Source: Perca fluviatilis (lineage: Eukaryota; Chordata; Actinopteri; Perciformes; Percidae). Taken from it: DNA of 64,000 bases. The translations under genes were made by a program, and so were the position numbers. Positions 56,130-64,000 of this stretch are shown here, piece by piece. The stretch spans positions 2,165,719 through 2,229,718 of the forward strand of contig NC_053112.1 of NCBI RefSeq assembly GCF_010015445.1, written 5' to 3'. The number at the start of each line of letters is the position of its first letter. Position 1 is the first letter of the stretch. Under the pieces are notes generated by a model. The model did no database searches, had not been told where the DNA came from, and worked only from the letters and a program-made list of their open reading frames with translations.

Positions 56130-56282
56130 TGCTCTTGAGGGAATTACTGTAATTGTTGGAATTGTTGGGGCTTTGTAAATTATAGAGTGTGGTCTAGACC
56201 TACTCTATCTGTAAAGTGTCTCGAGATAACTCTTGTTATGATTTGATACTATGAATAAAATTGAATTGAATTGAATTGAATT
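56130..56282 (+). mobile_element. L2 3' tail, sense, with (TTGAA)n
   Basis: GCTCTTGAGGGAATTACTGT through AAATTGAATTGAATTG is the plus-strand equivalent of 23488-23640 in inverse. Confidence 0.8.
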
Positions 56283-56551
56283 CATAATTTTATGAACCCA
56301 TGCTAAAGTTGGAAGATTTTTATTTTTAAAGGCCAGTTATTTCATGGATCCAGGATACTATGCATCCTGATAAAGTTCCCTTGGCCTTTGGAATTAAAAT
56401 AGCCTCACATCATCACATACCTTTCACCATACCTATAGATTGGCATGGGGTACTTTCCATAAAATTATCTCTGAATGCAAATCAAACCAGCTATTAGGCT
56501 AACTGAAATACAACTATGTCAGTCTCTAGGTATGGTGAAGAAGAAGAAGAT

Positions 56552-56930
56552 TTATTCCAGTTTCGGGAAAAGATCAGGAGTGTTTTTCAATAGGGACTGA
56601 TGCTCTAATTGGAGGTATTGTCCAAACTGACCAGAGACTGTGTCTCCTATCCATCTATACACCAATGCCTTCATGCAGGTTAGGGTACAGGTGCAAAAAC
56701 ACCGCACAGTGCTCCCCATGGGCTTAGTTAGTCTGTCAGCCATTTGTTAAACGAATAACCTGCTGAATCTGAGGGGCCAAATGCATCACGTATTGTCTCG
56801 AGGGCATTGATGACAGAGGTAATGCTGTCAGAAATGTCAGGGATCAAAGTGACACAAGCATCCCCAGTAAGATTTAGAGGTTCACACAATCCTCCAGTCT
56901 TTGCTAACAGATAGTCGAGTGCCATCTCAT
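56552..56930 (-). pseudogene. retroviral envelope-type transmembrane-subunit remnant
   Basis: Two overlapping minus-strand frames (56925-56728, 56743-56552). The first has ALDYLLA followed by GGLC and a second cysteine nine residues on, the layout of the ectodomain core of endogenous-retrovirus/Gypsy envelope TM subunits. The second would be the membrane-proximal and tail part. Only a short fragment survives, with a frame change between the two parts and no surface subunit, gag or pol nearby. Assignment by motif layout only. Confidence 0.6.
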
Positions 56931-57120
56931 GCTTTTTGCGAATTGGGACATGGAATAGGTAATGTTATCAATGTGAATTCTTAGCAGATCACAATGATAA
57001 CATTACCTATTCCATGTCCCAATTCGCAAATGAGACAATTAAGGGCTTTAAATTGTTGTCTTCAACTCAAAAGTCTCAATATATGATTCTCTTAAAGCAT
57101 GAGATGGCACTCGACTATCT
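56910..57120. repeat. 210-bp palindrome
   Basis: TAGTCGAGTGCCATCTCATG (56911-56930) is inverted at 57099-57118. Inside it, TTTGCGAATTGGGACATGGA... (from 56935) is inverted at 56994-57030 with a spacer of about 24 bp. Another copy of the AAAGCATGAGATGGCACTCG arm lies at 57430-57449. Confidence 0.9.
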
Positions 57121-57129
57121 AAATATATA

Positions 57130-57132
57130 AAA

Positions 57133-57192
<60 letters not shown>
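57130..57192. repeat. (TA)n microsatellite
   Basis: TA run bordering the palindrome. A second run lies at 57452-57506 beside the third copy of the arm. Confidence 0.93.
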
Positions 57193-57194
<2 letters not shown>

Positions 57195-57447
57195 TTTTAT
57201 ATAGATATATATTTATACTTATATTGTTTGTTCTGTTTAACCTATTTGTTTAACTTATTTTAGAGAATGTGTGACATGCACCTACAACACCAAAATGTGT
57301 AAAAAACGTACTTGGCAATAAAGCTGTGTGTATGTGTGTGTGTGTGTGTGTGTGTATATTTTAATCTCTGTTAAACACCGGTCTAATTAAGAAGTTGTTG
57401 CTCAAAAGTCTCAACATATGACTCTCTTAAAGCATGAGATGGCACTC

Positions 57448-57511
<64 letters not shown>

Positions 57512-57515
57512 CATA

Positions 57516-59077
57516 CAGTACAGGCCAAAAGTTTGGACACACCTTCTCATTCAATGTGTTTCTTTATTTTCATGACTATTTACATTGTAGATTCTCACTG
57601 AAGGCATCAAAACTATGAATGAACACATATGGAATTATGTACTTAACAAAAAAGTGTGAAATAACTGAAAACATGTCTTATATTTTAGATTCCTCAAAGT
57701 AGCCACCCTTTGCTTTTTTGATAGCGCTGCAAACCCTTGGTGTTCTCTCAATGAGCTTCATGAGGTAGTCACCTGAAATGGTTTTACCTTCACAGGTGTG
57801 CCTTGTCAGGGTTAATTAGTGGAATTTTTTCCCTTATTAATGGGGTTGGGACCATCAGTTGTGTTGTGCAGAAGTCAGACTGATACACAGCCGACAGCCC
57901 TATTGGACAACTGTTAGAATTCATATTATGGCAAGAACCAATCAGCTAAGTAAAGAGAAACGAGTGGCCATCATTACTTTAACAAATTAAGGTCAGTCCG
58001 TCCGGAAAATATGCGAAAACTTTGAATGTGTCCCCAAGTGCAGTCGCAAAAACCATCAAGCGCTACAACGAAACTGGCTCACATGAGGACCGCCCCAGGA
58101 AAGGAAGACCAAGAGTCACCTCTGCTGCTGAGGATAAGTTCATCCGAGTCACCAGCCTCAGAAATCACAAGTTAACAGCAGCTCAGATTAGAGACCAGAT
58201 GAATGCCACACAGAGTTCTAGCAGCAGGCACATCTCTAGAACAACTGTTAAGAGGAGACTGAATCAGGCCTTCATGGTCAAGTAGCTGCTAGGAAACCAC
58301 TGCTAAGGAGAGGCAACAAGCAGAAGAGATTTGTTTGAGCCAAGAAACACAAGGAATGGACATTAGACCAGTTGAAATCTGTGTTTTAGTCTGATGAGTC
58401 CAAATTTGAGATCTTTGGTTCTAACCACCATGTCTTTGTGCGACGCAGAAACGAACGGATGGATTCTACATGCCTGGTTCCCACCGTGAAGCATGGAGGA
58501 GGAGGTGTGATGGTGTGGGGGTGCTTTGCTGGTGACACTGTTGGGGATTTATTCAAAACTGAAGGAATACTGAACCAGCATGGCTACCACAGCATCCTGC
58601 AGCGACATGCCATCCCATCCGGTTTGCGTTTAGTTGGACCATCATTTATTTTTGAACAGGACAATGACCCCAAACACACCTCCAGGCTGTGTAAGGGCTA
58701 TTTGACCAAGAAGGAGAGTGATGGAGTGCTGCGCCAGATGACCTGGCCTCCACAGTCACCTGACCGCAACTCGAGATGGTTTGGGGTGAGCTGGACCGCA
58801 GAGTGAAGGCAAAAGGGCCAACAAGTGCTAAGCATCTCTGGGAACTCCTTCAAGACTGTTGGAAAACCATTTCAGGTGACTACCTCTTGAAGCTCATCAA
58901 GAGAATGCCAAGAGTGTGCAAAGCAGTAATCAGAGCAAAGGGTGGCTACTTTGAAGAATCTAAAATATAAGACATGTTTTCAGTTATTTCACACTTTTTT
59001 GTTAAGTACATAATTCCATATGTGTTCATTCATAGTTTTGATGCCTTCAGTGAGAATCTACATTTTGGCCTGTACTG
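57516..59077 (+). mobile_element. Tc1-like transposon 1
   Basis: Left end CAGTACAGGCCAAAAG after TA; right end CATTTTGGCCTGTACTG followed by TA. The right inverted repeat has lost about 60 bp present at the left (the TTTGGACACACCTTCTCATT portion). Flanked by TA and ATGT microsatellites. Confidence 0.9.
57928..58970 (+). pseudogene. Tc1-like transposase, multiply broken
   Basis: Starts MARTNQLSKEKRVAIITL, then a stop within 25 codons and a frame change. 58022-58285 continues with PSAVAKTIKRYNETGSHEDR and GRPR (the helix-turn-helix and AT-hook-like GRPR), ending in a stop after MVK. 58438-58806 carries VKHGGGGVMVWGCF and EQDNDPKH (second catalytic D). The third acidic residue region SPDxNP is disrupted by a frame change, and 58776-58970 is the C-terminus. 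Confidence 0.9.
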
Positions 59078-59084
<7 letters not shown>

Positions 59085-59109
<25 letters not shown>

Positions 59110-59121
59110 TGTATGTATGTA

Positions 59122-59153
<32 letters not shown>

Positions 59154-59160
59154 TATATAT
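59085..59160. repeat. (ATGT)n-(GT)n microsatellite
   Basis: ATGT units followed by GT and TATA runs, adjoining the right end of Tc1 element 1. Confidence 0.93.
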
Positions 59161-59194
59161 ATATTTTAATCTCTGTTAAACACCGGTCTAATTA

Positions 59195-59290
59195 AAACGT
59201 TGTAGCTGCCGGTTAACGCCAGTAGGAGGCAATAATGTAACATCTGCCGTAAAACACCAAAGAAGAAGAAGAAGAAGAAGAGGAACGAAT
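59195..59290 (+). mobile_element. LINE 3' tail with (GAA)n
   Basis: GCCAGTAGGAGGCAATAATG...CAAAGAAGAAGAAG. Resembles in layout the tail at 62380-62445 (GGCGGTAGTGCGC...GAAGAAGAAG), suggesting related I-type elements. Confidence 0.55.
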
Positions 59291-59329
59291 CAGAGTTTTC
59301 AGCAGAGTTGATAGCTATTGTGATCAAGG

Positions 59330-59941
59330 GGGTAAGCTTCGCTTCAGAACGCGTAGCTCCTATGGCGCCATTTGACTCCCATTCATTCTGACGTCACTTT
59401 GACAGAGAATAACTTTACATCTGAAGAGTTTAAAGACTCTATTTGTCCGTTGTTTATTTCTAAAGAAACACGACAATGTATAAAAGGCTCCATTACCTTG
59501 TACCTCACGTTATGGCTCCGTAGCAGACGCTTTTATAACAATAGGCTAACGATTGGGTCATAACCACGAGACTTACTGTCACACAGTAGAGGAATTACCG
59601 TACAGGAGAAGCACTCAGGCAGTTTGGACTTCCATTAGCTGTTTAGGTTTAATGACTAATGTTAACTAGCATGTTAGTGATCAGTAATTAGCCTGTGCCC
59701 ATGTTATCTCCTTACATATACCTACGCTCTCCGTCTCTGTAAGATTGGGAATGATTGAGATTTCTCTCGGCACAGCTACCAGAAGACTTCACACTTTCAG
59801 ACAGGTTGCTCACGTCACATCTACGTCTCCAAGCTCAGTTGGAGGCTGCTCAGTAACGCTCAGCCAGCACCGGGAAAGAGACTTCTAATATCCTTCACTG
59901 GTCTCAGACCAGAGACACGGGGTCTGCTGGTCCATTATATA
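59330..59941. other. non-coding, likely dispersed repeat
   Basis: No gene. The text around TATGGCGCCATTTGACTCCC and CCATTAGCTGTTTAGG reads like a dispersed fish repeat, but ends were not found. Confidence 0.4.
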
Positions 59942-61569
59942 CAGTGCCTTGCGAAAGTATTCGGCCCCCTTGAACTTTTCGACCTTTTGCCACATTTCAG
60001 GCTTCAAACATAAAGATATAAAACTGTAATTTTTTGTGAAGAATCAACAACAAGTGGGACACAATCATGAAGTGGAACGAAATTTATTGGATATTTCAAA
60101 CCTTTTAAACAAATAAAAACTGAAAGTATATGGCGCGCAAAATTATTCAGCCCCTTTAAGTTAATACTTTGTAGCGCCACCTTTTGCTGCGTTACAGCTG
60201 TAAGTCGCTTGGGGTATGGTCTCTATCAGTTTTGCACATCGAGACTGACATTTTTGCCCATTCCTCCTTGCAAAACAGCTCGAGCTCAGTGAGGTTGGAT
60301 GGAGAGCGTTTGTGAACAGCAGTTTTCAGTTCTTTCCACAGATTCTCGATTGGATTCAGGTCTGGACTTTGACTTGGCCATTCTAACACCTGGATATGTT
60401 TATTTGTGAACCATTCCGTTGTAGATTTTGCTTTATGTTTTGGATCATTGTCTTGTTGGAAGACAAATCTCCGTCCCAGTCTCAGGTCTTTTGCAGACTC
60501 CATCAGGTTTTCTTCCAGAATGGTCCTGTATTTGGCTCCATCCATCTTCCCATCAATTTTAACCATCTTCCCTGTCCCGCTGCGAAAAAAGCAGGCCCAA
60601 AACCATGATGCTGCCACCACCATGTTTGACAGTGGCGATGGTGTGTTCAGGGTGATGAGCTGTGTTGCTTTTACGCCAAACATAACGTTTTGCATTGTTG
60701 GCAAAAAGTTCGATTTTGGTTTCATCTGACCACAGAACCTTCTTCCACATGTTTGGTGTGTCTCCCAGGTGGCTTTTGGCAAACTTTAAACGACACTTTT
60801 TATGGATATCTTTAAGAAATGGCTTTCTTCTTGCCACTCTTCCATAAAGGCCAGATTTGTGCAGTATATGACTGATTGTTGTCCTATGGACAGAGTCTCC
60901 CACCTCAGCTGTAGATCTCTGCAGTTCATCCAGAGTGATCATGGGCCTCTTGGCTGCATCTCTGATCAGTCTTCTCATTGTATGAGCTAAAAGTTTAGAG
61001 GGACGGCCGGGTCTTCGTAGATTTGTAGTGGTCTGATACTCCTTCCATTTCAATATTATCGCTTGCACAGTGCTCCTTGGGATGTTTAAAGCTTGGGAAA
61101 TCTTTTGTATCCAAATCCGGCTTTAAACTTCTCCACAACAGTATCTCGGACCTGCCTGGTGTGTTCCTTGTTCTTCATGATGCTCTCTGCGCTTTACACG
61201 GACCTCTGAGACTATCACAGAGCAGGTGCATTTATACGGAGACTTGATTACACACAGCTGGATTCTATTTATCATCATTAGTCATTTAGGGCAACATTGG
61301 ATCATTCAGAGATCCTCACTGAACTTCTGGAGAGAGTTTGCTACACTGAAAGTAAAGGGGCTGAATAATTTTGCACGCCCACTTTTTCAGTTTTTTATTT
61401 GTTAAAAAAGTTTGAAATAGCCAATGAATTTCGTTCCACTTCATAATTGGGACCCACTTGTTGTTGATTCTTCACAAAAAATTACAGTTTTATATCTTTA
61501 TGTTTGAGGCCTGAAATGTGGCAAAAGGTCGAAACGTTCAAGGGGGCCGAATACTTTCGCAAGGCACTG
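59942..61569 (-). mobile_element. Tc1-like transposon 2
   Basis: Perfectly placed TA duplications (59940-59941 and 61570-61571). Ends CAGTGCCTTGCGAAAGTATT and its inverse. 1,628 bp, the normal full length. A different family from element 1. Confidence 0.95.
60161..61178 (-). pseudogene. Tc1-like transposase (DD34E), few frameshifts
   Basis: Starts MKNKEHTRQVRDTVVEKFKA; a one-base loss at about 61110 breaks the frame. 61068-60559 then gives ILKWKEYQTTTNL, GRPSKL, RTTISHILHKSGLYGR and LWSDETK (first D). A change at about 60600 shifts to the frame with FVFQQDNDPKH (second D) and SPDLNPIENLWKEL (E). A last shift near 60230 restores the KGGATKY end. Only three lesions, so this is a younger copy than element 1. 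Confidence 0.92.
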
Positions 61570-62448
61570 TACTGTCTATGATTGTGATGGCATTGCAGTG
61601 GGTAGAGCAAAGTAAACCGCTTAGAGTAGCTATATGCTCAGACTCGTTGTCAGCCTTAGAAAATTTTAAATCAGGTAACTCATGTGAAAGGTCTGATATT
61701 GTGTGTGAGATATTGACGTTGCTGCATTGTATTCAAAATGGGGGGACGCATGTAAAGTTTGTTTGGGTTCCGGCTCATGTAGGTATGGTTGGTAATGAGT
61801 TGGAAAACAAGTATGCTAAACAGGCTTTGAAAGCGACAAATATATCTATTCAGTGTAAAATATCAAAATCAGAGGCTAAGTCAATGATTAAAAAACATGT
61901 TAAAAAGTTGTGGCAAGATAAATGGGACAGGGAAGATAAAGGGAGGGATTTTTACATTGTAAATCCTGAGGTGGGTATGGGTCGTTTAGTATTAAGGTGT
62001 CGAAAAGAAGAGGGAATTTTTACGAGAATTAGACTAGGGCATACCAGACTTAAAACATTACAGTTAATAGGAAAACATAATTCAGGAAATTGCGAGATTT
62101 GTAATGTGCCAGAAACAGTGGAACATGTCTTTATGATATGTAGGAAATTTAATAGAGAAAGGTTTTTTATGAAAAGGAAAATAGAGGACAGTGGGGAAAG
62201 TTTTATCCTTAGAGACCTTTTGTCTAAGGGCTCCGATCATAGAGTAATAAAGTTTGGATTTTTAAAGAACACCGGACTCATTGACAGAATATAGTTTATT
62301 TATTTATTTTTTGTAGCTTGCAGGCTACAGTATTCTCAAAGATGTAAGCCATAGTGATGATCATGCACAATTTATCTGGAGGGTGGCGGTAGTGCGCTAA
62401 GTTAGTCCGCATCCGCCGTTAAAAAATCAACTGAAGAAGAAGAGGAAC
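61570..62448 (+). pseudogene. I-clade-type LINE 3' end with RNase H domain
   Basis: The frame to 62294 carries an RNase H domain: VAICSDSLSALENF (catalytic D), VKFVWVPAHVGMVGNELENKYAK (the usual late D of this motif reads N), then CEICNVPETVEHVFMICRKF, a C-x2-C-x8-H-x4-C knuckle. RNase H after the RT is typical of the I clade, such as Nimb in fish. The 5' side is cut by Tc1 element 2. The 3' tail ends in (GAA)n at about 62445. Confidence 0.8.
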
Positions 62449-62454
62449 GAGGCG

Positions 62455-62588
62455 GATATCCGTCTGTCAGTAACTGTCATGGCGGCTCCCTGTGGCAGGT
62501 ATACTTCACGGTGAACCGGGAGAATCTCGACCGACAGGTGAAGCCGTTCCTTCAGGATGAGTTGAGAGAAGACCCGCGGCTCTGTCAG
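62455..62588 (+). other. mtif2: MTIF2 promoter-proximal 5' exon with uORF
   Basis: Donor GTGAGC after CTCTGTCAG (62588). A TGTCATGGCGGC word at 62475-62486 matches the YY1 initiator-type motif common at housekeeping-gene starts. The ATG in it opens an 11-residue uORF ending TGA at 62512-62514. A frame without stops (VYFTVNRENLDRQ...) also crosses the exon but does not join to the MTIF2 start in frame. The transcription start is inferred. Confidence 0.55.
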
Positions 62589-63045
62589 GTGAGCTATGAC
62601 GCACTGTACCTGTGTGCGCTCGGTTTTAACCCGCTTAAGAACCGACCTTGTGTAGTTCCTAACGTGTACTCTCGCCAGACTTCAGCGGGAAAACTCGTGT
62701 TTTAGGTCCGGCAGGTAATCTCACCTGAGATAACTCAACTAAACCCTGATTACCTGGTCCGGTGGGTTCTAGTAACGAATTCGGCTTTCATTTTACCCAC
62801 CAATCAGCTTTAATATGTCGGCTAGAGATCAGTTTCTTCATAAACATACACACTAATAACCATAACCCTCTAACATACACACTAACAACAATACAATAAA
62901 ACCCTCAGCTTCAAGGCATGTCCGCTGTATAAACATACAGCAGCTATATGAACTAGTTCAGTGTCTGGGACACCAGAATATAGCTCCTACAGTCACATTA
63001 AACATGTGTCCCATAATAAAAGTCTACATCAGATCCAGTAAACGT

Positions 63046-63079
<34 letters not shown>

Positions 63080-63082
63080 GGT

Positions 63083-63974
63083 ATGAATGTGATGTCATCA
63101 GTGATGCGCGGCGCCCGCCGGCTCGTCCACGTTGACCCGTCTCCGCTCGCCAGCCTCCTGTCTCTGCCCCGCCGGAGCCCCGCCCCCTTTCTCACCTGTC
63201 ACCAGACCAGGAAGTTAGCATCCAAACAGGTGAGCCTGACCCACACGGCCACAGCCCGCCAATCAGGAGGTCACTCTGTGGTCACATGACCGCTGAGATG
63301 GAATCATGATGTCACTCTGTGGTCACATGACCGCTGAGATGGAATCATGATGTCACTCTGTGGTCATATGACCTCACTCTCCATGTGCCTTTGTAGCTCT
63401 CTCTCGTAGGCCTAATTTACAGGGTTGGGTTACAACCCCCCAATAATCAGAACTGGCCAGTGCAACCCATCCCAAAAACCTATTATAGTTTCCTTTACAT
63501 AAATCAAGACATTTGCACCATAAATGGATGCAGAAAGGGCACAAGGTCCAGTCTAAACAATGCAGCTGGCCGTCTGAAGTCTGTGATGTTTTGGGGCTAA
63601 AACCTGTGTAGAGGGCACCCTGTTGTATCAGGATGTATCCATATCCACCTGGCTGTTGTATCAGGATATATCCATATCCACCTGGCTGTTGTATCAGGAT
63701 GTATCCATATCCACCTGGCTGTTGTATCAGGATATATCCATATCCACCTGGCTGTTGTATCAGGATATATCCACATCCACCTGGCTGTGTGCCTGTTGAC
63801 TGTTCCTTACTGTTAGCCCACATGGATGAGAGGTGTGCTGTGTGTTGCAGGTCAAAGGTCAGAGGAAAGATCAGAAGAACCAGAAGGTGAAAGTGAAAGT
63901 GGACAAACAGGAAGTGGAGATCAGACAGAAGATGACAGTGGCGGCGCTCGCCGCGGCCATGAACAAAGACTTTG
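63083..63974 (+). CDS. mtif2: mitochondrial translation initiation factor 2, N-terminal exons (runs off window)
   Basis: Exons 63083-63229 (49 codons from ATG) and 63851-63974 (41 codons plus one base) join in frame; the next exon lies beyond 64000. The first exon is arginine-rich and lacks acidic stretches (MNVMSSVMRGARRLVHVD...), as expected of a mitochondrial presequence. The second is lysine-rich and ends VEIRQKMTVAALAAAMNKDF, resembling the MT-x-E-LA-x-AM-x-K motif at the start of the conserved part of mitochondrial IF-2. IF-2mt is a GTPase that brings fMet-tRNA to the mitochondrial small subunit; its G domain is not in this window. The identity is supported by EML6 nearby, as in mammals. 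Confidence 0.72.
63256..63372. repeat. 43-bp tandem repeat in MTIF2 intron
   Basis: GTCACTCTGTGGTCACATGACC repeated about 2.7 times with CGCTGAGATGGAATCATGAT between (quoted in parts). Each copy carries a palindromic GTCACATGAC or GTCATATGAC site. Confidence 0.9.
63625..63790. repeat. 33-bp minisatellite in MTIF2 intron, about 5 copies
   Basis: Unit GCTGTTGTATCAGGATATAT plus CCATATCCACCTG. It ends 60 bp before the acceptor of the exon at 63851. Open frames on both strands through it are artefacts. Confidence 0.94.
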
Positions 63975-64000
63975 GTAAAAAACACAGAGAGAGAGAGAGC

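Noticed and set aside
62490..62705. Separate coding exon (VYFTVNRENLDRQ...) upstream of MTIF2
   Set aside because: The frame is open and cannot be excluded, but it does not join in frame to the next exon, and I recognise no protein, so it is kept as a 5' exon only.
63374..63985. 203-codon minus-strand frame near the window end
   Set aside because: It crosses a 33-bp minisatellite and lies antisense to the MTIF2 exon at 63851; no similarity recognised.

Overview
The window reads as vertebrate nuclear DNA from a teleost fish, probably a percomorph. The evidence is split genes with GT-AG introns, dense (CA)n/(TG)n tracts, and a repeat load of L2, L1-Tx1, Rex1-like and I-type LINEs, Tc1/mariner, hAT and piggyBac elements and solo LTRs. 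No prokaryotic operons, CRISPR arrays, tRNA or rRNA genes were seen. The lineage below 'teleost' is inference.

Region 1 (1-21.3 kb, + strand): the 3' part of an EML6-type gene (echinoderm microtubule-associated protein-like 6). Sixteen ordinary exons between 84 and 19510 join in frame to about 733 residues: the last WD blade of unit 2, an acidic linker, and the whole third HELP-WD40 unit. Two extra phase-compatible microexons (21 and 15 nt) lie at 3449 and 3611. The introns hold nested DNA transposons, MITEs and several minisatellites that begin exactly at 5' splice sites.

Region 2 (21.3-29.7 kb): no host gene found. It holds a LINE reverse-transcriptase fragment and a long degenerate L2-type LINE on the minus strand, with an esterase-like ORF1 and an endonuclease/RT ORF2, interrupted by a later insertion.

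Region 3 (29.7-55.1 kb, + strand): two paralogous genes. Copy A has a shared 5' leader, a RIPK3-like kinase domain spread over six exons, a post-kinase linker and a 3' PRY-SPRY (B30.2) exon. The kinase exons carry two frame breaks while the PRY-SPRY exon is open. Copy B has a related leader, linker and PRY-SPRY exon but no kinase exons, and encodes an intact 228-residue protein. Copy B carries a 5'-truncated L1 and a solo LTR inside an intron. Two solo LTRs and a hAT element containing further insertions separate the copies.

Region 4 (55.1-62.4 kb): a transposon graveyard with a retroelement C-terminal domain, an envelope-like retroviral remnant in a large palindrome, two broken Tc1-like elements and an RNase H-bearing LINE 3' end.

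Region 5 (62.4-64 kb, + strand): the 5' end of MTIF2 (mitochondrial translation initiation factor 2), entering at its promoter. EML6 and MTIF2 are also near neighbours in mammals, so the block is conserved. The kinase/B30.2 pair lies between them here, which makes it the most unusual part of the window.
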